From NCBI RefSeq assembly GCF_000299575.1, contig NZ_AMGO01000062.1:1-55988 (forward strand): a stretch of DNA of 55,988 nt. The letters are read 5' to 3'. The translations under genes were made by a program, and so were the position numbers. This DNA is from Oceaniovalibus guishaninsula JLT2003. GTDB taxonomy: Bacteria; Pseudomonadota; Alphaproteobacteria; Rhodobacterales; Rhodobacteraceae. Shown one piece after another: positions 24,147 to 35,848 of the stretch; the first letter of the stretch is position 1, and each line of letters opens with the position of its first letter. The notes below the pieces were generated by a model. It saw only the letters and a list, made by a program, of their open reading frames with translations. It did no database searches and was not told where the DNA came from.

Positions 24147-24974
24147 ATGGCAAAGAACCCCGACATTCCGAAGGCCGAGGACGATCCGAAGGTCAGCCAA
24201 CTGAAGGATCTGCCCGACGAGATCCCCAACGAGCTGCCGCCCGAGACGGCGATCCTCGAGCGCCACAAGATCATCGAACGCAACGCGACGCTGCTGCTGG
24301 TCTTCTCGTTCCTGGTCGTGGCCATCGGCGGCATCGTCGAGATCGTTCCGCTATTCTACCTCGAGAACACCATCGAGGAGGTCGAGGGCATGCGCCCCTA
24401 TACCCCGCTGGAGCTGACGGGGCGTGAAATCTACGTCCGCGAGGGATGCTATCTGTGCCACAGCCAGATGGTGCGGCCGATGCGGGACGAGGTCGAGCGT
24501 TACGGCCCCTACAGCTTGGCGGCCGAATCGATGTACGATCACCCCTTCCAATGGGGCTCCAAGCGCACGGGGCCGGATCTGGCACGGGTCGGCGGCCGGT
24601 ATTCGAACGACTGGCATGTCGATCACCTGCGGGATCCGCAATCGGTCGTCCCCGAATCCATCATGCCGAAGTACGCCTTCCTCGAACAGGAACTCATCGA
24701 CGGCAGTCAGGTGCAGTCGCTGGTTGCCACCCATAGGTTCGTCGGGGTGCCCTATACCGATCAGATGGTCGAGATGGCCGCCGCCGACTTCCGCGCGCAG
24801 GCGGACCCGGACAGCGACTATGACGGTCTGCTGGAACGGTACGGCGAGGATGTGAACGTCCAGAATTTCGACAGCCAGCCCGGCATTTCCGAAATGGACG
24901 CGCTGATCGCCTATCTGCAGATGCTGGGGACGCTGGTCGACTTCTCGACCTTCGTCCCCGACGAGAGCCGCTAG
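24147..24974 (+). CDS. ccoO: cbb3-type cytochrome c oxidase subunit II CcoO (monohaem cytochrome c)
   Basis: This 275-residue subunit has one membrane anchor (about residues 49-70, [22 protein letters not shown]) and a periplasmic cytochrome c domain with the haem motif CYLCH at 101-105. Methionine in SIMPKYAF is a probable axial ligand. CcoO passes electrons to CcoN. The N-terminal 45 residues are polar and cytoplasmic. The ATG at 24147 has a GGAAG site and the gene is tightly packed between ccoN and ccoQ. Confidence 0.96.
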   Translation: MAKNPDIPKAEDDPKVSQLKDLPDEIPNELPPETAILERHKIIERNATLLLVFSFLVVAIGGIVEIVPLFYLENTIEEVEGMRPYTPLELTGREIYVREGCYLCHSQMVRPMRDEVERYGPYSLAAESMYDHPFQWGSKRTGPDLARVGGRYSNDWHVDHLRDPQSVVPESIMPKYAFLEQELIDGSQVQSLVATHRFVGVPYTDQMVEMAAADFRAQADPDSDYDGLLERYGEDVNVQNFDSQPGISEMDALIAYLQMLGTLVDFSTFVPDESR

Positions 24975-24983
24975 GGGAAGGGG

Positions 24984-25220
24984 ATGGAGCTTTATACCCT
25001 CTTGCGCCAATTCGCGGACAGTTGGGTGCTGCTGGTGCTGACGCTGTTTTTCCTGGGCGTGATTCTCTGGGCCTTCCGGCCCGGCAGCCGGCCCATGCAC
25101 GACGATGCCAGCCAAATTCCTTTCCGCAACGAACAACCCGCCGGCCGCGACCGCGACGATAGACCCGATCGCGACAGCAATCCCCGGACCGACAATCCGA
25201 AAGGGCATGAGAATGTCTGA
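24984..25220 (+). CDS. ccoQ: cbb3 oxidase small subunit CcoQ
   Basis: This 78-residue protein has one membrane helix (SWVLLVLTLFFLGVILWAF) and a polar, Arg/Asp-rich tail. That is the form of CcoQ, which stabilises the cbb3 complex and, in Rhodobacter, contributes to signalling from the oxidase. AGGGG lies upstream of the ATG. Its end overlaps the ccoP start by 8 bases. Position in ccoNOQP makes the call secure. Confidence 0.92.
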   Translation: MELYTLLRQFADSWVLLVLTLFFLGVILWAFRPGSRPMHDDASQIPFRNEQPAGRDRDDRPDRDSNPRTDNPKGHENV

Positions 25221-26094
25221 CAAGCACGACCCTCACGGTCGCGAAATCGACGACGAGACGGGAATCGAGACGACCGGCCACACCTGGGACGGCATCAAGG
25301 AGCTGAATAATCCGCTGCCTCGCTGGTGGCTGTGGACCTTCTATGCGACGACGGTTTGGGGCATCCTCTATACCATCTTCTTTCCGGCCTGGCCGTTGGT
25401 CAGCGGCGCCACGACAGGACTGCTGGGCTATGCGACCCGGACAGAAGTCGCCCGCGACATCGAGGCGGTCGAGACGGCCAATGCCGCCCTGACGGAACGG
25501 CTGGCGACCATCGAACTGGCCGCCCTGCCGTCCGAGCCCGACCTGCAACGCTTCGCGGTTGCCGGAGGCGCGGCGGTCTTCCGCACCAACTGCTCGCAAT
25601 GCCACGGATCGGGCGCTGCCGGCGGCAAGGGATATCCGAACCTGCTGGACGACGACTGGATCTGGGGCGGCACGATCGACGACATCGTCTATACCGTCCG
25701 GCACGGCATCCGGAACGAACAGGATCCCGACGCGCGCTATTCCGAAATGCCCGTTTTCGGCGAAATCCTGGCGGACGAGGAAATCGCGGCACTGGTGCAG
25801 CATGTCCGTGCCATCAGCGGGCAGGATCACGATGCCGCCCTGGCCGCGGTCGGGTCCGAGCTTTTCCTCGACAACTGTTCTGCCTGTCACATGGAGGACG
25901 GAACCGGCAACCGGGAACTGGGCGCACCGAACCTGACGGATGCGATCTGGCTTTACGGCGGCGATACCGAGTCGATCACCGACACGATCCGTTATTCGCG
26001 CTATGGCGTCATGCCGCCCTGGACGCCGCGCCTGACGGATGCCGAAATCAACGCGGTCTCGGCCTATGTCCACCAGCTTGGCGGCGGCGAGTAA
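25213..26094 (+). CDS. ccoP: cbb3-type cytochrome c oxidase subunit III CcoP (dihaem cytochrome c)
   Basis: This 293-residue subunit has a short cytoplasmic N-terminus, the conserved segment GHTWDGIKELNNPLPRWW, one membrane helix at about 38-57, and two periplasmic cytochrome c domains with haem motifs CSQCH (127-131) and CSACH (222-226). It takes electrons from the cytochrome bc1 chain. The start is ATG 25213, overlapping ccoQ; an ATG six bases upstream (MRM) is an alternative. A hairpin and the ccoG FNR box follow. Confidence 0.96.
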   Translation: MSDKHDPHGREIDDETGIETTGHTWDGIKELNNPLPRWWLWTFYATTVWGILYTIFFPAWPLVSGATTGLLGYATRTEVARDIEAVETANAALTERLATIELAALPSEPDLQRFAVAGGAAVFRTNCSQCHGSGAAGGKGYPNLLDDDWIWGGTIDDIVYTVRHGIRNEQDPDARYSEMPVFGEILADEEIAALVQHVRAISGQDHDAALAAVGSELFLDNCSACHMEDGTGNRELGAPNLTDAIWLYGGDTESITDTIRYSRYGVMPPWTPRLTDAEINAVSAYVHQLGGGE

Positions 26095-26119
26095 CGTCCC
26101 CGCGAGCGGTGTGTTTCGA

Positions 26120-26139
26120 GGGCTGCCGCAGGGCGGCCC
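26120..26139 (+). terminator. GC hairpin after ccoP, abutting the next FNR box
   Basis: GGGCTGCC (26120-26127), loop GCAG, GGCGGCCC (26132-26139) pair over 8 bp with one G-U. It ends exactly where the FNR box before ccoG begins. There is no real T tract, so it may be a weak terminator or an mRNA 3' end stabiliser for ccoNOQP. Confidence 0.5.
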
Positions 26140-26153
26140 TTGATCTGCGTCAA
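26140..26153. promoter_or_regulatory. FNR box TTGAT-CTGC-GTCAA upstream of ccoG
   Basis: TTGATCTGCGTCAA has a perfect left half and one change in the right half of the FNR consensus. It sits about 75 bases before the ccoG start. It suggests that the assembly operon ccoGHIS is switched on by FnrL together with, but separately from, ccoNOQP. Confidence 0.88.
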
Positions 26154-26215
26154 GGCGCCCCGTGGCGCTGACAGGCTAGACGCGCCATAGATACACGCCG
26201 ATCGAGGTGCGTCCA

Positions 26216-27634
26216 TTGTCCGACACGTCCAAGCCAGCCCCCCTCTATGCCAAGCGCGAACCGATCTTCCCGCGCCGGGTGAAGGGGTTCTATCGGACGC
26301 TCAAATGGTGGGTGCTGATCCTGACGCTCGGCGTCTATTACATCACCCCGTGGATCCGCTGGGACCGGGGCCCGTTCCTGCCGGATCAGGCCGTGCTGAT
26401 CGACCTGGCGAACCGGCGCTTCTATTTCTTCTGGATCGAGATCTGGCCGCACGAATTCTATTTCGTCGCGGGGCTGCTGATCATGGCGGGGCTGGGTCTG
26501 TTTCTGTTCACGGCGGCGCTGGGCCGCGTCTGGTGCGGCTATACCTGCCCGCAGACCGTCTGGACCGATCTGTTCATCCTTGTCGAACGCTGGATCGAAG
26601 GCGACCGGAACGCGCGTGTGCGGCTGTGGAACGCGCCTTGGACGGCCCGCAAATGGCGGCTGAGGATCACCAAATGGGCCGTCTGGCTGCTGATCGGGGT
26701 GGCGACCGGCGGGGCTTGGGTCTTCTATTTTGCCGATGCGCCGACCTTGCTGGCCGATCTGGTCACGCTTCAGGCAAACCCCGTCGCCTATATCACCGTC
26801 GCCATCCTAACCGCGACGACCTTCGTGTTCGGCGGACTGATGCGGGAACAGGTCTGCATCTACATGTGTCCGTGGCCGCGCATTCAGGGCGCGATGATGG
26901 ACGAAGGCACGTTGACCGTCGGCTATCGTCATTGGCGCGGCGAACCGCGCGGCAAGCTGCGCGACACGCCCGAAGGCGACTGCATCGACTGCATGGCCTG
27001 CGTCAACGTCTGCCCCACGGGCATCGACATACGCGACGGCCAGCAGATGGAATGCATCACCTGCGCGCTGTGCATCGACGCCTGCGACGACGTGATGGCC
27101 AAGATCGGCCGGCCGCGCGGCCTGATCGACTATCTCGCGCTGTCGGACGAGCCGGCCGAGACGGCGGGCGTCAAGCCGCGTCCGGCCTGGCGCCATGTCC
27201 TGCGACCCCGAACCGTGGTCTACACCTCGCTATGGGCGGCAATCGGCGCGGGGCTGATCTTCGCCCTGTTCATCCGGCCCGATATTGATCTGACGGTCGC
27301 GCCGGTCCGCAATCCGACCTATGTGACGCTGGCCGATGGATCGGTCCGCAACACCTATGACATCCGGTTGCGCAATAAGCACGGGGATGCGCGCGTGTTC
27401 CAGATCTCCGTCACCTCTCCGGACCGGTTGAGCATCGAGCTGGAGGGGCAGGACGAGAACCGCGTGCTGGTGGACCCGGACAGCACCACGTTGCAGCGCG
27501 TCTATGTTACCGCCCGTCCCGACAATCCGGCCGCCGAAGCCGATACGACCGACGTGCGCTTCTGGGTCGAGGATCTGCTGTCGGGCGAACGTGCCTATAA
27601 TGACAACGTTTTCAACGGAAAGGATGCGGAATGA
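26216..27634 (+). CDS. ccoG: cbb3 oxidase assembly protein CcoG (FixG, polyferredoxin-like)
   Basis: This membrane protein of about 472 residues has two cytoplasmic ferredoxin-type clusters, seen as CIDCMACVNVCPTG and CITCALCIDACDDV, plus CGYTCPQTVW and CIYMCPWPRIQ near membrane helices. CcoG is thought to reduce copper(II) for delivery to CcoN. A GAGG site (26204-26207) suits the TTG start at 26216 (MSDTSKP); a GTG at 26207 is possible but overlaps that site. The C-terminal ~150 residues are the periplasmic FixG domain. ccoH overlaps by ATGA. Confidence 0.95.
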   Translation: MSDTSKPAPLYAKREPIFPRRVKGFYRTLKWWVLILTLGVYYITPWIRWDRGPFLPDQAVLIDLANRRFYFFWIEIWPHEFYFVAGLLIMAGLGLFLFTAALGRVWCGYTCPQTVWTDLFILVERWIEGDRNARVRLWNAPWTARKWRLRITKWAVWLLIGVATGGAWVFYFADAPTLLADLVTLQANPVAYITVAILTATTFVFGGLMREQVCIYMCPWPRIQGAMMDEGTLTVGYRHWRGEPRGKLRDTPEGDCIDCMACVNVCPTGIDIRDGQQMECITCALCIDACDDVMAKIGRPRGLIDYLALSDEPAETAGVKPRPAWRHVLRPRTVVYTSLWAAIGAGLIFALFIRPDIDLTVAPVRNPTYVTLADGSVRNTYDIRLRNKHGDARVFQISVTSPDRLSIELEGQDENRVLVDPDSTTLQRVYVTARPDNPAAEADTTDVRFWVEDLLSGERAYNDNVFNGKDAE

Positions 27635-28083
27635 CACGCACGCTGACCGGGCGCCATGTCTTCGCGATGTTCGCTGGCGGGTTCGGCGTCATCATTGCGG
27701 TAAACCTCGTGCTGGCCACGCAGGCGGTTCGGACCTTTCCGGGGTTGGAAGTCGCGAACTCGTATGTGGCCAGCCAGCACTTCGACCGCGACCGGGACGC
27801 GCAGACCGCGCTGGGCTGGCAGGTCGAGGCGCATGTGGACCGCGGCGATGTGGTGCTGGACATCCGCGACGCGGCCGGGCCGGTCCAGCCTGACGAGCTG
27901 CATGCGGTGCTGGGCCGCGCGACCAGCGTGGCCGAGGATGTCGAGCCGGTCTTCGTCTTCGACGGCAAGGTCTGGCGCGCGCCTGTAGTGCTCGGCCCCG
28001 GCAACTGGAACATCCGTCTGACGGCCACGGCCCCCGACGGCACGCCTTTCCGGCAGCGGATCGTGCTGCACCACAAAGGATGA
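27631..28083 (+). CDS. ccoH: cbb3 oxidase assembly protein CcoH (FixH)
   Basis: This 150-residue FixH-family protein has one N-terminal membrane helix (MFAGGFGVIIAVNLVLATQAV) and a periplasmic domain with the family start FPGLEVANSYVASQHFD and late segment LGPGNWNIRLTATAPDG. CcoH binds early to CcoN-CcoP subcomplexes during oxidase assembly. It overlaps ccoG and ccoI by four bases each (ATGA), so the three are translationally coupled. Confidence 0.93.
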   Translation: MTRTLTGRHVFAMFAGGFGVIIAVNLVLATQAVRTFPGLEVANSYVASQHFDRDRDAQTALGWQVEAHVDRGDVVLDIRDAAGPVQPDELHAVLGRATSVAEDVEPVFVFDGKVWRAPVVLGPGNWNIRLTATAPDGTPFRQRIVLHHKG

Positions 28084-30215
28084 GCGTCGCGGCCTGCCCC
28101 GGCTGCGTGGCCACCCCAGCGGCGCGCGGCGACGCGGCTGCGCCCGGATTGGATGCGCTTGTCGTCTCGCTGCCCGACATTCACTGCGCGGCCTGCGTCG
28201 CCTCGGTCGAGCGCGGCCTGACGGCGCTGCCCTTCGTCACCGCCGCGCGGGTCAATCTGGGCCAGCGGCGGGTCCGGGTTTCGGTCACGCCGGGGGCCGG
28301 GATGCCCGACATTCTGGCGGCTCTGGGCGAATTGGGGCATGCGGCGCGGCCGCTCGATGCGGACCTGCTGCGCGCGCCGGCGGATGCCCGACTTTTGCGC
28401 GATCTGCTGATGCGGCTGGCGGTGGCCGGCTTTGCGATGATGAACGTGATGATCCTGTCGGTCGCCGTCTGGTCTGGCGCGACCGAGGCGACGCGGGATC
28501 TGTTCCACTGGATAAGCGCCGGAATCGCCCTTCCGGCCGTCGCCTTCTCGGCCCTGCCGTTCCTGCGCAGCGCCGGTCTGGCATTGCGGGTGGGGCGGGT
28601 GAACATGGATGTGCCGATCTCGCTCGCCATCGTTCTGGCTTGCGGCATGTCGCTGTTCGAAACCGCCTCGGGCGGGACGGAGGCGTATTTCGACGCGGCG
28701 CTATCGCTGACGTTCTTCCTGCTGATCGGCCGCTATCTGGAACAGCGTGTCCGGTCGTCGGCCCGGTCGGCGGCGCAGCAGCTTGCCGCGCTGGAAACGC
28801 CCTGGGCCACGCGTCTGATCGACGGGCGCCGGCAGGAGGTCCGCATCGACGCGTTGGCCATCGGCGACCGGGTCGCGCTACCGGTGGGGATGCGCGCGCC
28901 GGTGGACGGCATCGTCGTCAGCGGCACGGGGCAGATGGACCGGTCGCTTGTGACCGGCGAAAGCCGCCCCGCCACGGTCGCGCCCGGCGATACCGTCACC
29001 GCAGGTGAAGTCGTGATGAATGCGCCGCTGGTCATCCGTGCAACCAGCGTCGGGAACGACACGACGCTTCGCCAGATGGCCGCCATGGTCGAGGTGGCGG
29101 AAGGCAACCGGCATCGCTATGCGTCACTCGCCGACCGCGCGGCGCGGCTTTATGCGCCGGTCGTGCATTGCCTGGCGGCGCTGGCCTTCGCGGGATGGTA
29201 TCTGGCAAGCGGCGACGTGCGACTGTCGCTGAACATCGCGATCGCGGTCCTGATCATCACCTGCCCCTGCGCGTTGGGGCTGGCCGTTCCCGCGGTTGGC
29301 ACCGCCGCGTCGTCCGCGCTCTTTCGGTTGGGATTGCTGGTGAAGTCCGATACGGCATTGGAACGGCTGGCCGAAGCCGACCACGTCGTTTTCGACAAGA
29401 CCGGCACGCTGACGGTCGCCGATCCCGGTCAGGCGGTCCTGCCGGAACTCGACCCGGCCGAATGTCAGGTTCTGCTGGCGCTGGCGCAGGTTTCGACCCA
29501 CCCAGTGTCGCGCCGGTTGGCCGAGGCCGGGCGAAGGGCAGGGGTCGCGGCCGCGGAAGTGACGAACATCACCGAGACGGCCGGCGAAGGCGTATCGGGG
29601 TTCTGGGACGAGGTTCCTGTAACGCTGGGACGCGGCCCCGAGGGGACGGTGCTGCGGATCGGCGACCGCGTCGTCCCGGTGCCGCTGGCGGAAACGCTGC
29701 GGCCGGGGGCGCGAGAGCTTGTCCGCAGACTGGACGATGCAGGCATGGGGGTCGAGCTGGTCAGTGGCGACATTCCCGTCGCCGCCCATCGCATTGCCCG
29801 CGAACTGGGGATCGAGACGGTGCTGGCCGGTGTCCGGCCCGCCGACAAGGTCGCGCGGATTGCCGCGCTGTCGGACAACGGCCACCGAGTCCTGATGGTC
29901 GGCGACGGGTTGAACGACACGGCGGCACTGGCCGCCGCACATGTGTCGATCTCGCCCGCAAGCGCCGTCGAGGCGTCGCGCGCCGCGTCGGATATCGTGC
30001 TGTTGGGGGACGGGCTCGATCCCGTCGGCAGGGCCGTGGACATCGCCCGCCGCGCCCGCCGCCGGATCCTCGAAAACTTCGGCATCGCCGCCTGCTATAA
30101 TCTTGTCGCGATTCCGGTCGCCCTGTCGGGCCACGCCAGCCCGCTCCTGGCGGCGCTGGCGATGTCGTCGTCATCCATCGTGGTAATCCTCAACGCGATG
30201 AGGGTGGCGCGATGA
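28080..30215 (+). CDS. ccoI: Cu+-transporting P-type ATPase CcoI (FixI) for cbb3 oxidase assembly
   Basis: This 711-residue P1B-type ATPase has an N-terminal metal-binding domain with CAAC (DIHCAACVASVE) and an extra CPGC at the extreme N-terminus. The membrane metal site is CPCALG, the phosphorylation motif is DKTGTLT and the hinge is GDGLNDT. It exports Cu(I) to the periplasm for CcoN metallation rather than for detoxification. Placement between ccoH and ccoS separates it from the copA-like ATPase at 47604. Confidence 0.96.
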   Translation: MSVAACPGCVATPAARGDAAAPGLDALVVSLPDIHCAACVASVERGLTALPFVTAARVNLGQRRVRVSVTPGAGMPDILAALGELGHAARPLDADLLRAPADARLLRDLLMRLAVAGFAMMNVMILSVAVWSGATEATRDLFHWISAGIALPAVAFSALPFLRSAGLALRVGRVNMDVPISLAIVLACGMSLFETASGGTEAYFDAALSLTFFLLIGRYLEQRVRSSARSAAQQLAALETPWATRLIDGRRQEVRIDALAIGDRVALPVGMRAPVDGIVVSGTGQMDRSLVTGESRPATVAPGDTVTAGEVVMNAPLVIRATSVGNDTTLRQMAAMVEVAEGNRHRYASLADRAARLYAPVVHCLAALAFAGWYLASGDVRLSLNIAIAVLIITCPCALGLAVPAVGTAASSALFRLGLLVKSDTALERLAEADHVVFDKTGTLTVADPGQAVLPELDPAECQVLLALAQVSTHPVSRRLAEAGRRAGVAAAEVTNITETAGEGVSGFWDEVPVTLGRGPEGTVLRIGDRVVPVPLAETLRPGARELVRRLDDAGMGVELVSGDIPVAAHRIARELGIETVLAGVRPADKVARIAALSDNGHRVLMVGDGLNDTAALAAAHVSISPASAVEASRAASDIVLLGDGLDPVGRAVDIARRARRRILENFGIAACYNLVAIPVALSGHASPLLAALAMSSSSIVVILNAMRVAR

Positions 30216-30372
30216 ACGTCCTTGTCATCCTGATCCCGGTTTCCCTGATCCTCGGCGGACTTGGGCTGGCGGGGTTCTTTTGGACCTTAAGGCACGATCA
30301 GTACGAGGATATGGAAGGGGACGCCGCGCGGATCCTGCTGGACGACGACGACCCCCCTTCCGAACCCGAAGA

Positions 30373-30376
<4 letters not shown>
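30212..30376 (+). CDS. ccoS: cbb3 oxidase maturation protein CcoS (FixS)
   Basis: This 54-residue protein starts ATG at 30212, overlapping the ccoI stop. It has one membrane helix ([21 protein letters not shown]) followed by the CcoS pattern [16 protein letters not shown] and an acidic tail. CcoS is needed for inserting cofactors into CcoN. Its TAG stop lies within CTAG, which also supplies the glgB stop on the other strand. Confidence 0.94.
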
Positions 30377-32561
<2,185 letters not shown>

Positions 32562-32565
<4 letters not shown>

Positions 32566-35500
32566 TCGAATTCTCCGGTGTCGGGGACAAGGATGGCCTC
32601 CAGCCCGGCGAGAGGGATCTCGACCCAAGCCGGACGCATCGAAAGTTCGTAATCGACTTCGTAGGCGGCCTTTTGCAGCAGGAAGAGATCCAGCAGCGCC
32701 GTCGCAAATCTGTCGTCGTCGGGCCAGAGCGCGCTGCCCTTCATGGCGGCGCGGTAGGCATCGAGGAAGGCGCCCTGCGTCGCTTCGCGCCAGCCATCGA
32801 CCATGGCAATCGCGCGGTCGGGGTCGGCGCCCGCCTCCAGCCGTTTGCGAAGCGCCGTCCATAGTGCGTAGTCGAACGACCGCAGCATGCCGGCAACGTC
32901 CCGAAGCGGCGAGGATTTCGCCGTCCGCTCCTCGAGCGAGCGGGACGGTTCGCCCTCGAAGTCGATGATGACGATATCGTTCTGCGCCACCAGTACCTGC
33001 CCGAGATGATAGTCGCCGTGGATACGGCAACTTGCGCCCGACGGGTCCATGTCGCGCAGGGACCGCAGCAGATTGCCCGCCGCTTCGCGGTGGGACAGGA
33101 TCCGGTCGGCGCGTGCCTGCGCCGCTTCGGACAGGCTGGCGCGCGATCGTTGCAGCCTGTCCATCGTCGCGGCCAGTTCGGTTTCGACCTCGTCCGTCCA
33201 GACGCGCACCTGATCCCGCGTGATCGGTTCCGAAGCGAAACTGTTCGACCCGCTGCCCAGCGCGATATGCAACTCGGCCGTCCTGCGGCCCAGAACCTCG
33301 CCCAAATCCAGCGGACCGCCCATCACGATGGGCGTCTCGTCGTCCTGCGCCCGCAGGTCGTGGGCTTCCATCTCGCGGTCGAGCGCGTCGGTGACGTAGG
33401 TCCACGCATCGCCCTGGTTGCGGACGAATTCCGACGCCGCAGCCAGGGTCGTCACCTGGCCGTCGGCATCAGTCCAGTCGATGGTGCCCAGCAGGCGGGG
33501 CGAATTGGCGAAGTCGGTTTCCTCGGTCAGGAAGCGCGCGATCTCGATATCCGGCTGAATGCCGGGCCGCAGACGGCGATAGAGCTTCATGATGACCGCA
33601 TCGCCGAATGCGATGGATGCGTTGGACTGTTCCATCGACAGCAGCCGCGGTTCGCCCGCCTTCTCGACTTCCGCCAGATGCGAGGTGGATGTGAAGGCGA
33701 TCCTGCCCTCGTCCGTCTCCATCTCCTTGCCGCCGCGCATCGCGTCGAGCAGGGCTTCGGCCATCGCCTCGTCGGACGCGCCGTCAAGAATGGCACCGAC
33801 CCGGTTCGTCTGGCGCAGCTTGGCCAAGGTCGCAGGCAAACGGGGCGAGAGCGTCAGTGCCGTTTCGCCCCAGACAGCGGAAAGCGGCAGGAAATACCGC
33901 TGCATGTCGTTATCGACCTCGACCTCCACAACGGAGATCATGTGCTTGCCGTTGTCGAATTCGGCCAGGCGCCGCAACTCCGTCTTGCCGAGCCGCTTGC
34001 CCTTGCCCGCGAACCACCGTTGCAGCGGCAGGAACCGCGGCAGCACGCCGCGGACGAAGTCGGCCCCTTCCCGTCCCGTCAGCGCCGTGGAAAGGCGGCC
34101 GTCGCGGGTCGTCAGCGTCAGGAATTCAGGAAGCATCGGTGCGATCGGGGTATGCCATTGCGGAGCCTCGCTTTCGGCGGCCAGCAGGAACCAGTAGAAG
34201 CCATAGGCCGGCAGCGTGATCAGGTAGGGCAGATCGCCGATGGGCGGGAACGGGGATTGTCCGGTCAACTCGACGGGAACGCGCCCTGAATAGTCGCTGA
34301 GGTCGATCTCCGTCGCCTGCGCCGCCCGGCTGAGGTTGGCGACGCAAAGCACCGTATGCCCCTCGTGGTGACGCAGATAGGCCAGAACCTTGCGGTTGGC
34401 GGGATAGAGCAATTCGATATTGCCGCGCCCGAACAGGTCATGGCGGCGGCGCACGCCGATCATGCGCTTCATCCAGTTCAGAAGCGAGGACGGCGAGGAT
34501 TGCTGCGATTCCACGTTGATCGCCTGGAAACCGTAAACCGGATCCTGGATCGTGGGCAGGTAAAGTCGCTGCGGATCCGTCCGGCTGAAACCGGCATTGC
34601 GGTCGGCGGACCATTGCATCGGGGTTCGCACGCCGTCCCGGTCGCCGAGGTAGTAATTGTCGCCCATGCCGATCTCGTCACCGTAGTAAAGGACGGGCGT
34701 GCCGGGCATCGACAGAAGCAGCGAGTTCAGCAGTTCGATCTTGCGGCGGTCGTTCTGCATCAGCGGCGCAAGGCGGCGCCGGATTCCCATGTTGATCCGG
34801 GCGCGCTTGTCGCTGGCATAGGTATCCCAAAGGTAATCGCGTTCGCGGTCCGTCACCATTTCCAGCGTCAGCTCATCATGGTTGCGCAGGAAGATCGCCC
34901 ATTGGCAGTTTTCGGGAATGGCAGGGGTCTGCCGGATGATGTCGGTGATGGCGTGACGGTCTTCCTGCGCCACGGCCATGTACATCCGCGGCATCAGCGG
35001 AAAATGGAACCCCATATGGCATTCGTCGTCGTCGCCGAAATAGGGACGCGTATCCTCGGGCCACTGGTTCGCCTCGGCCAGCAGCATGCGGCCATCGTAA
35101 TGCTTGTCCAGATCGGCGCGAATGGCTTTCAGGACATCGTGCGTCTCGGGCAGGTTTTCATTGTTGGTGCCGTCACGCTCGACCAGATAGGGGATCGCAT
35201 CCAGACGCAGCCCGTCCACCCCCATGTCCAGCCAGAAATGCATGACGTCCAGTACCGCTTCCAGCACGGCCGGGTTGTCGAAGTTCAGGTCGGGCTGGTG
35301 GCTGAAAAAGCGGTGCCAGTAGAACTGCTCGGCCACCGGATCCCAGGACCAGTTGCTGGGTTCCGTGTCGGTGAAGATGATCCGCGTCTTGTCCATCCAC
35401 TTCTGATCGTCGTCGGACCAGACGTAGAAGTCCCGTTCGGGGCTGCCCTTGGGGGCGTGGCGCGCGCGCTGGAACCATTCGTGCTGGTCGCTGGTGTGAT

Positions 35501-35846
35501 TGATGACCAGTTCCGTGATGACTTTCAGACCCCGCCGGTGCGCTTCGTCCACGAAGGCGCGGAAGTCGTCCATGTCGCCGTAGCTTGGATTGATCGCCTT
35601 GTACTCGGAAATGTCATAGCCGTCGTCGCGCAGGGGCGAGGGATAGAAAGGCAGGATCCATATTGCCGTCGCGCCTAGGTCCTGCACGTGGTCCAGCCGC
35701 TGCATCAGGCCCTTGAAGTCGCCGATGCCGTCGTTGTTGCTGTCCATGAACGCCTTGACATGAAGCTGGTAGATCAGCGCGTCCTTGTACCAGTCTGCTG
35801 GCTCCACCGACGTGTCGGCGGGCTTGAGTTGTGCGGATACGTTCAT
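32562..35846 (-). CDS. treS: Trehalose synthase-maltokinase fusion (TreS-Mak)
   Basis: This 1094-residue two-domain protein has an N-terminal GH13 trehalose synthase (about 1-550) and a C-terminal maltokinase (about 590-1094). The synthase has [25 protein letters not shown] (nucleophile), [10 protein letters not shown] (acid/base) and FLRNHDEL. The kinase has the aminoglycoside-phosphotransferase-like [10 protein letters not shown] and IIDFEGEP. It converts trehalose to maltose, then maltose to maltose-1-phosphate, the donor made from maltosyl units that GlgE uses. The fusion is common in proteobacteria carrying the GlgE route. It sits between glgE and glgB. Confidence 0.95.
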
Positions 35847-35848
35847 TC

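Noticed and set aside
22262-24334. 690-codon minus-strand frame opposite fnrL and ccoN
   Set aside because: It is a shadow of conserved genes in another frame, rich in His, Arg and Asp, with no recognisable motif.
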